Origin: a virus
IMG/VR virus record: IMGVR_UViG_3300027963_003320
Span: 1-53,394 of that record
Strand: one strand, 5' to 3'
DNA length: 53,394 nt
Shown: one piece after another, positions 51,136 through 53,394 of the stretch
How positions within the stretch are numbered: the stretch's first letter is position 1
How the letters are laid out: every line of letters begins with the position of its first letter
Position numbers and translations under genes: made by a program
The notes under the pieces: model-generated
Database searches by the model: none
Seen by the model: only the letters and a program-made list of their open reading frames with translations
What the model was told of the DNA's origin: nothing

Positions 51136-51501
51136 GGGGATGCTATGGAATTGATTGCAATGTAAATGGTAGTATCACACGTGGACAAAGCATGAATGTC
51201 CTTAAATACTTGCAAAACAACAAAAGACGAAAAGTCAACAATGACTTACAATGACCTTATGGCATTCGTAGGTATGGATTACGCTGTAGCAGCATAACCA
51301 ATCCCGTACACATCATGGGACTTTAAATAGAATGTGAAATGAGTTTACTGAAACCTAAAATCAGTTGGTGGCCAGTTGTATTACCATACAGCCCTTATTA
51401 TTTTGGAAAGTTTGTAAGATTAAACTTTATCCTAAACGTGTGAAATGCTGATATTATTAGTTCTTTGTAAGACAGGGGTTCGATTCCCCTCATCTCCACC
51501 A
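51136..51501 (+). ncRNA. ssrA: Transfer-messenger RNA (tmRNA) with tag GMDYAVAA
   Basis: A 366-base RNA that rescues stalled ribosomes by acting first as tRNA-Ala, then as mRNA. The ends pair as a tRNA acceptor: GGGGATG (51136-51142) with CATCTCC (51491-51497), one G-U pair, then A and an encoded CCA. A T-arm AGGGG-TTCGATT-CCCCT precedes the 3' strand. The tag frame is best read from GGT 51271 as GMDYAVAA then TAA (51295-51297), ending in the protease signal AVAA. Bacteroidota host tags commonly end YALAA. Helices such as CCCGTACACATCATGGG follow the tag. Confidence 0.92.
51271..51297 (+). other. tmRNA tag reading frame (GMDYAVAA-stop)
   Basis: GGT ATG GAT TAC GCT GTA GCA GCA TAA. The resume codon is set at GGT by analogy to the TTCGTA-GGx context of Bacteroidota tmRNAs. 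The frame is also open upstream (AFV), so a longer tag is possible. Confidence 0.75.
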
Positions 51502-51511
51502 AAAAAACATA

Positions 51512-51543
51512 TTTGGTAATTTGAAAAAGTTATCGTATATTTA
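51512..51543 (+). promoter_or_regulatory. Bacteroidota-type promoter (P7, initiator tRNA)
   Basis: TTTG at 51512-51515, 20 bases, then TATATTTA at 51536-51543. The tRNA begins at 51553, so the primary transcript would start very close to the mature 5' end. Confidence 0.86.
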
Positions 51544-51552
51544 ATTTAATAT

Positions 51553-51624
51553 CGCGGGATAGAGCAGAGGTAGCTCACGTGGCTCATAACCACAAGGTCG
51601 GAGGTTCGAATCCTTCTCCCGCAA
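51553..51624 (+). tRNA. Initiator tRNA-fMet (CAT)
   Basis: Cloverleaf with anticodon CAT in loop CTCATAA (51583-51589). Initiator features are the C1 x A72 mismatch at the top of the acceptor (CGCGGGA / TCCCGCA) and the A11-U24 pair in the D-stem. The anticodon stem is GTGG/CCAC, so one of the three G-C pairs usual in bacterial initiators is U-A. T-loop is TTCGAAT. CCA is not encoded. Confidence 0.93.
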
Positions 51625-51629
51625 CAAAT

Positions 51630-51696
51630 AAGATGATTGGTTGAAGCCAATAGTAATAAAACCGACTATGTGTTAAAGCCGGACATCAATTATCTT
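51630..51696 (+). other. Acceptor-like helix with hairpins (tRNA-shaped remnant or processing element)
   Basis: AAGATGA (51630-51636) pairs with TTATCTT (51690-51696), seven pairs with one G-U. Inside are TTGG-TTGAAG-CCAA, resembling a D-arm, and CCGAC/GCCGG with one mismatch. No T-arm with TTC is present and no anticodon is convincing. It may be a decayed tRNA, or the end of the tRNA-fMet transcript since A and T runs follow. Confidence 0.4.
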
Positions 51697-51714
51697 AAAA
51701 AAGTTTTAAATAAA

Positions 51715-51746
51715 TTTGGTAGAATAAAAAATTATTCGTATATTTA
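51715..51746 (+). promoter_or_regulatory. Bacteroidota-type promoter (P8, giant structured RNA)
   Basis: TTTG at 51715-51718, 20 bases, then TATATTTA at 51739-51746. No protein gene starts within 1 kb downstream, so this promoter serves the structured RNA. Confidence 0.85.
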
Positions 51747-52659
51747 TTAAAACCGAAAGGAAGTTCTTTAAAAGATTAAAATATTTACGAAGTGGGTTTC
51801 GACTCACATAGTAAACAACGGCCGCTTATGGTCGTCAAATAAACTACGAAAGTAGGATAAAGTGGGTGTATTTAAGTGATACATCTGCGGTTACTCTCCC
51901 CGTAAGGAGAGACTAACTTAAGTAAGCAAGTGGGATATTGTTTGAGCTTTGTACGAAAGGGTAACACTATATCGGAAGAGTTTGGATAATTGGGGTAGTA
52001 TAGATACTCCAATTGAGGTGGGAACACCAATAAGAATAACCCATAGAATATCTTGTAAGAAGTGTAGACTTAATCCCTCTACATCATTGCGGTATTCAGT
52101 TTGATAGTTATCTTAACATTAAGCCATCCGAAAGGACGCAAGATAAGATAGTGTACAAGTGGTGTTGTTACCATCCTTATATAGAGTTTGCCAAAACCTA
52201 TATTTGAAGATGACTTAAAAAACCGCAGTAGGGATATTGCATCGAGTAGTTTAGTATTCTCTTGACCAAAAGTTGAGGGAGCTAGTGGTAAACCGCTACT
52301 TGAATCATTCTATAAACTAAAACTCAATTTGAATAGTAATTCAAACTACAATTTAAAATTAAGCTTAAGTGTTTACCAGTTGCAGATGAAAGGTGTGTAC
52401 ATAGTTAAGAGATGTTCTTAGCCACGATACCTCCGCAAGAGGTCTGTGATTCTATCGAAAGGTTTCTAATTCCGCAAGAATTAATTAGGTCGCGAGGCTT
52501 GAAGAAAATAAGTAAGTAGAGAGTAATCGGCAACTTATAGACTGATAGTCTTAAATCATCCACATTGAATTGGTACTACTCAAAAGGTAGTGGAAACGGG
52601 AGGAACTAATAATCTTTCTAAAGCTGGTTCACCAAATAGAGTATTCTCATCTATTTATA

Positions 52660-52731
52660 AGCGGTGTTAGTGTAACAGTAGCACATCGGACATTCCAGTT
52701 CGAAGGAGGGGGGCAGCACCTTTTACCGCTC
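52660..52731 (+). tRNA. tRNA-like domain, Gly(TCC)-like, with abnormal T-loop
   Basis: AGCGGTG pairs with TACCGCT (seven pairs, one G-U), a D-arm TTAGTGTAACAGTAGCAC is present, and CGGAC/GTTCG closes a six-base loop ATTCCA that would show TCC. The T-arm is AGGGG/CCTTT with loop GGCAGCA in place of TTCRANY. So it is tRNA-shaped but unlikely to be a working tRNA. It sits inside the 3' domain of the giant RNA. Confidence 0.5.
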
Positions 52732-52735
52732 AACA

Positions 52736-52806
52736 GTAATTTAATGAGGCTAGTATTAACCGGAGCATGACTTGACGTGGCGTATTTTGAAATTGAATTA
52801 CTTTTT
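52736..52806 (+). terminator. Terminator-like end of the giant RNA
   Basis: GTAATTTAAT (52736-52745) pairs with ATTGAATTAC (52792-52801), ten pairs with one wobble, followed by five T. The 46-base loop is itself structured, so this is both the last helix of the RNA and a probable transcription end. Confidence 0.6.
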
Positions 52807-52817
52807 ATAGAGAAAAA

Positions 52818-52886
52818 ATGAAGAACTTAACATTACATACAGCAGATTGTCTAACCATTAGAATTTGGGGTGGCAATAGTATGTAA
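52818..52886 (+). CDS. Possible 22-residue leader peptide
   Basis: ATG 52818 to TAA 52886 encodes MKNLTLHTADCLTIRIWGGN followed by Ser-Met. An A-rich stretch (GAGAAAAA) precedes the ATG, as at other starts here. It lies between the giant RNA and the terminator ahead of the tRNA array. It could be an attenuator peptide or chance; there is no further support. Confidence 0.3.
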   Translation: MKNLTLHTADCLTIRIWGGNSM

Positions 52887-52918
52887 AGTTAGGAAAGTTT
52901 ATTCAAATAATTTATGGA

Positions 52919-52948
52919 AACCCTGACTTTAATTAGTTGGGGTTTTTT
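52919..52948 (+). terminator. Rho-independent terminator before the tRNA array
   Basis: AACCCTGACT (52919-52928) pairs with AGTTGGGGTT (52935-52944) around TTAATT, followed by T. The tRNA-Ile begins seven bases after it and no promoter of the P1-P8 type is seen between, so the array depends on readthrough or on a different promoter. Confidence 0.85.
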
Positions 52949-52954
52949 GTTTTT

Positions 52955-53026
52955 GGAGTATAGCTCAATTGGTTAGAGCACCATCCTGATACGGTGGTTG
53001 TTGAAAGTTCGAGTCTTTCTATTCCA
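52955..53026 (+). tRNA. tRNA-Ile (GAT)
   Basis: Cloverleaf with anticodon GAT in loop CTGATAC, stem CCATC/GGTGG. D-arm AGCTCAATTGGTTAGAGC and T-loop TTCGAGT are standard. The acceptor GGAGTAT/CTATTCC has one mismatch at its base. No encoded CCA. Confidence 0.9.
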
Positions 53027-53033
53027 ACACATA

Positions 53034-53104
53034 TCCGGTTTAGTGCAATGGCAGCATGTAGGTCTCCAAAACCTTTGATTACAGTTCGAGTCTGTAAACC
53101 GGTG
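53034..53104 (+). tRNA. tRNA-Trp (CCA)
   Basis: Anticodon CCA in loop CTCCAAA, stem AGGT/ACCT. D-stem GTGC/GCAT, T-arm TACAG-TTCGAGT-CTGTA. The acceptor CCGGTT/AACCGG is well paired; the first pair is T-T. G73 is the Trp discriminator. No encoded CCA. Confidence 0.88.
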
Positions 53105-53109
53105 CAAAT

Positions 53110-53182
53110 AGTTTCATAGTGAAATGGATTATCACATAACACTACGAATGTTAGAGTGTAGGTTCGAGTCCTACTGAAACTA
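53110..53182 (+). tRNA. tRNA-Arg (ACG)
   Basis: Anticodon ACG in loop CTACGAA, stem TAACA/TGTTA. The acceptor AGTTTCA/TGAAACT is perfectly paired and the T-loop is TTCGAGT. A34 would need deamination to inosine by host TadA. No encoded CCA. Confidence 0.92.
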
Positions 53183-53188
53183 CAATAA

Positions 53189-53259
53189 GGTGAGTTGTCC
53201 GAGTGGCTAGGTGAAGGTCTGCAAAACCTTTTACATTGGTTCGATTCCAATACACACCT
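53189..53259 (+). tRNA. tRNA-Cys (GCA)
   Basis: Anticodon GCA in loop CTGCAAA, stem AAGGT/ACCTT. U73 is the Cys discriminator. The acceptor GGTGAGT/ACACACC has one A-A mismatch. T-arm ATTGG-TTCGATT-CCAAT is standard. Confidence 0.9.
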
Positions 53260-53266
53260 CTTATAT

Positions 53267-53338
53267 GTTGAGCGTAGCCTAATGGTAGGGCAAAAGTTTG
53301 TGGCACTTTGTGTGTGAGTTCGATTCTCATCGTTCAAC
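53267..53338 (+). tRNA. tRNA-His (GTG)
   Basis: Anticodon GTG in loop TTGTGGC, stem AAAGT/ACTTT. The encoded G(-1) at 53267 faces C73 at 53338, the His identity pair. Acceptor TTGAGCG/CGTTCAA, T-loop TTCGATT. Confidence 0.92.
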
Positions 53339-53344
53339 CAAAAT

Positions 53345-53394
53345 ACCCGTATGGCGGAATTGGTATACGCAGTGGTCTTAGAAGCCATACAATT
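53345..53394 (+). tRNA. tRNA-Leu (TAG), cut by the window end
   Basis: ACCCGTA acceptor strand, TGGCGGAATTGGTATACGC D-arm of the Leu/Ser type, and anticodon TAG in loop CTTAGAA closed by TGGT/GCCA. The variable arm and 3' half lie beyond the window. Confidence 0.82.

Larger units (their letters stand above)
51752..52806 (+). ncRNA. Large ornate structured RNA, GOLLD/ROOL-like candidate
   Basis: About 1,050 bases without a credible protein frame, with its own promoter. A 13-bp helix, 51766-51778 with 52610-52623 (one bulged C), closes an 858-base domain. Inside are GTGGGT-TTCG-ACTCAC (51792), ACGGCC/GGTCGT (51818), CTAC-GAAA-GTAG (51844), CTCTCC/GGAGAG (51894), a 10-bp stem 51988-51997/52005-52014, GGTG-GGAA-CACC (52017) and TTATCTT/AAGATAA (52108/52140). 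Two stems with loop CGCAA follow. The 3' domain has a tRNA-like fold. GOLLD and ROOL RNAs are of similar size and lie near tRNAs in phages. Class not verified. Confidence 0.75.

Noticed and set aside
51066-51254. 62-codon + strand frame
   Set aside because: It overlaps promoter P6 and the 5' half of the tmRNA; the bases are explained by the RNA.
51766-52623. Group I or group II intron
   Set aside because: No domain V-like hairpin, no recognisable P7/S sequence and no exon of a gene or tRNA split by it.
51752-52806. rRNA fragment or RNase P RNA
   Set aside because: No stretch of the universal 16S/23S sequences nor the RNase P CR-I/CR-V blocks was seen.
52933-53388. 151-codon reading frame on the - strand
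   Set aside because: It is the antisense of five tRNA genes and the terminator. Its product shows the typical reverse-tRNA pattern and no promoter.
1-53394. CRISPR array
   Set aside because: No short repeats with regular unique spacers were seen on either strand.
1-53394. Host chromosome or integrative element instead of phage
   Set aside because: The clamp-clamp loader order of T4, endolysin, one-strand overlapping genes, lack of host housekeeping operons and the tRNA/tmRNA island fit a phage better, although structural genes are outside the window.

Overview
The window is 53.4 kb of one replicon with every supported gene on the + strand. It looks like part of a large T4-related tailed phage (possibly a jumbo phage) that infects a Bacteroidota host. 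The phage assignment rests on a T4-type replisome block (clamp, clamp loader large and small subunits), dUTPase, a GH19 endolysin beside candidate holins, tightly overlapping genes, and an RNA island with tmRNA and tRNAs. The Bacteroidota assignment rests on eight promoters of the form TTTG-N20-TAnnTT(T/A)(A/G), A-rich leaders instead of Shine-Dalgarno sites, an Hc1-type histone, a DUF4494-like protein, and lipoproteins with a fold resembling type IX secretion tails. No capsid, tail, terminase or polymerase gene lies in the window.

Layout. 1-3855: replication block (clamp, possible clamp-binding protein, dUTPase, clamp loader, zinc ribbon, gp62-like subunit) and a first radical SAM enzyme. 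3895-23930: a RecB/Cas4-like nuclease, then a long glycan operon with many glycosyltransferases, sugar epimerases, a HAD-nucleotidyltransferase fusion, a GHMP sugar kinase, a 2OG-Fe(II) oxygenase, SGNH esterase-like proteins and a second radical SAM enzyme. 23983-29481: iron-sulfur assembly genes (iscU, ferredoxin, iscA), SGNH paralogues including a tandem duplication, small proteins with their own promoters, a GT10-like protein, a cytidylyltransferase-like enzyme and a second ferredoxin. 29517-34384: basic small proteins, a ParB-like protein ending in a slippery A10G stretch, two more SGNH proteins, endolysin and a candidate holin. 34442-47958: an exported-protein island with CsgG-like proteins, PA14/dockerin/cohesin-like proteins, outer-membrane beta-barrels, lipoproteins, an Ala/Pro/Lys-Glu low-complexity barrel protein and a secreted nuclease. 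47963-51054: PRTase-like protein, a glycosyltransferase-methyltransferase fusion and a seventh SGNH protein.

51092-53394 is an RNA island. It holds a tmRNA with its own promoter and a predicted tag of GMDYAVAA, an initiator tRNA with its own promoter, then a roughly 1-kb apparently non-coding, highly structured RNA with its own promoter. That RNA has a 13-bp helix closing an 858-nt domain, a tRNA-shaped 3' domain with an abnormal T-loop, and a terminator-like end. A terminator and an array of tRNA-Ile, Trp, Arg, Cys, His and Leu (cut by the window edge) follow. Size, structure and setting recall the GOLLD/ROOL class of giant phage RNAs, but I could not search a covariance model. This is the best candidate for an undescribed system.

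How the parts may fit together (inference): the glycan operon and SGNH proteins would build and trim sugars on the host surface, virion or DNA. The Fe-S genes would supply the radical SAM enzymes, ferredoxins and possibly the Fe-S nuclease. The exported island would remodel the infected cell's envelope. The RNA island would keep translation running late in infection.
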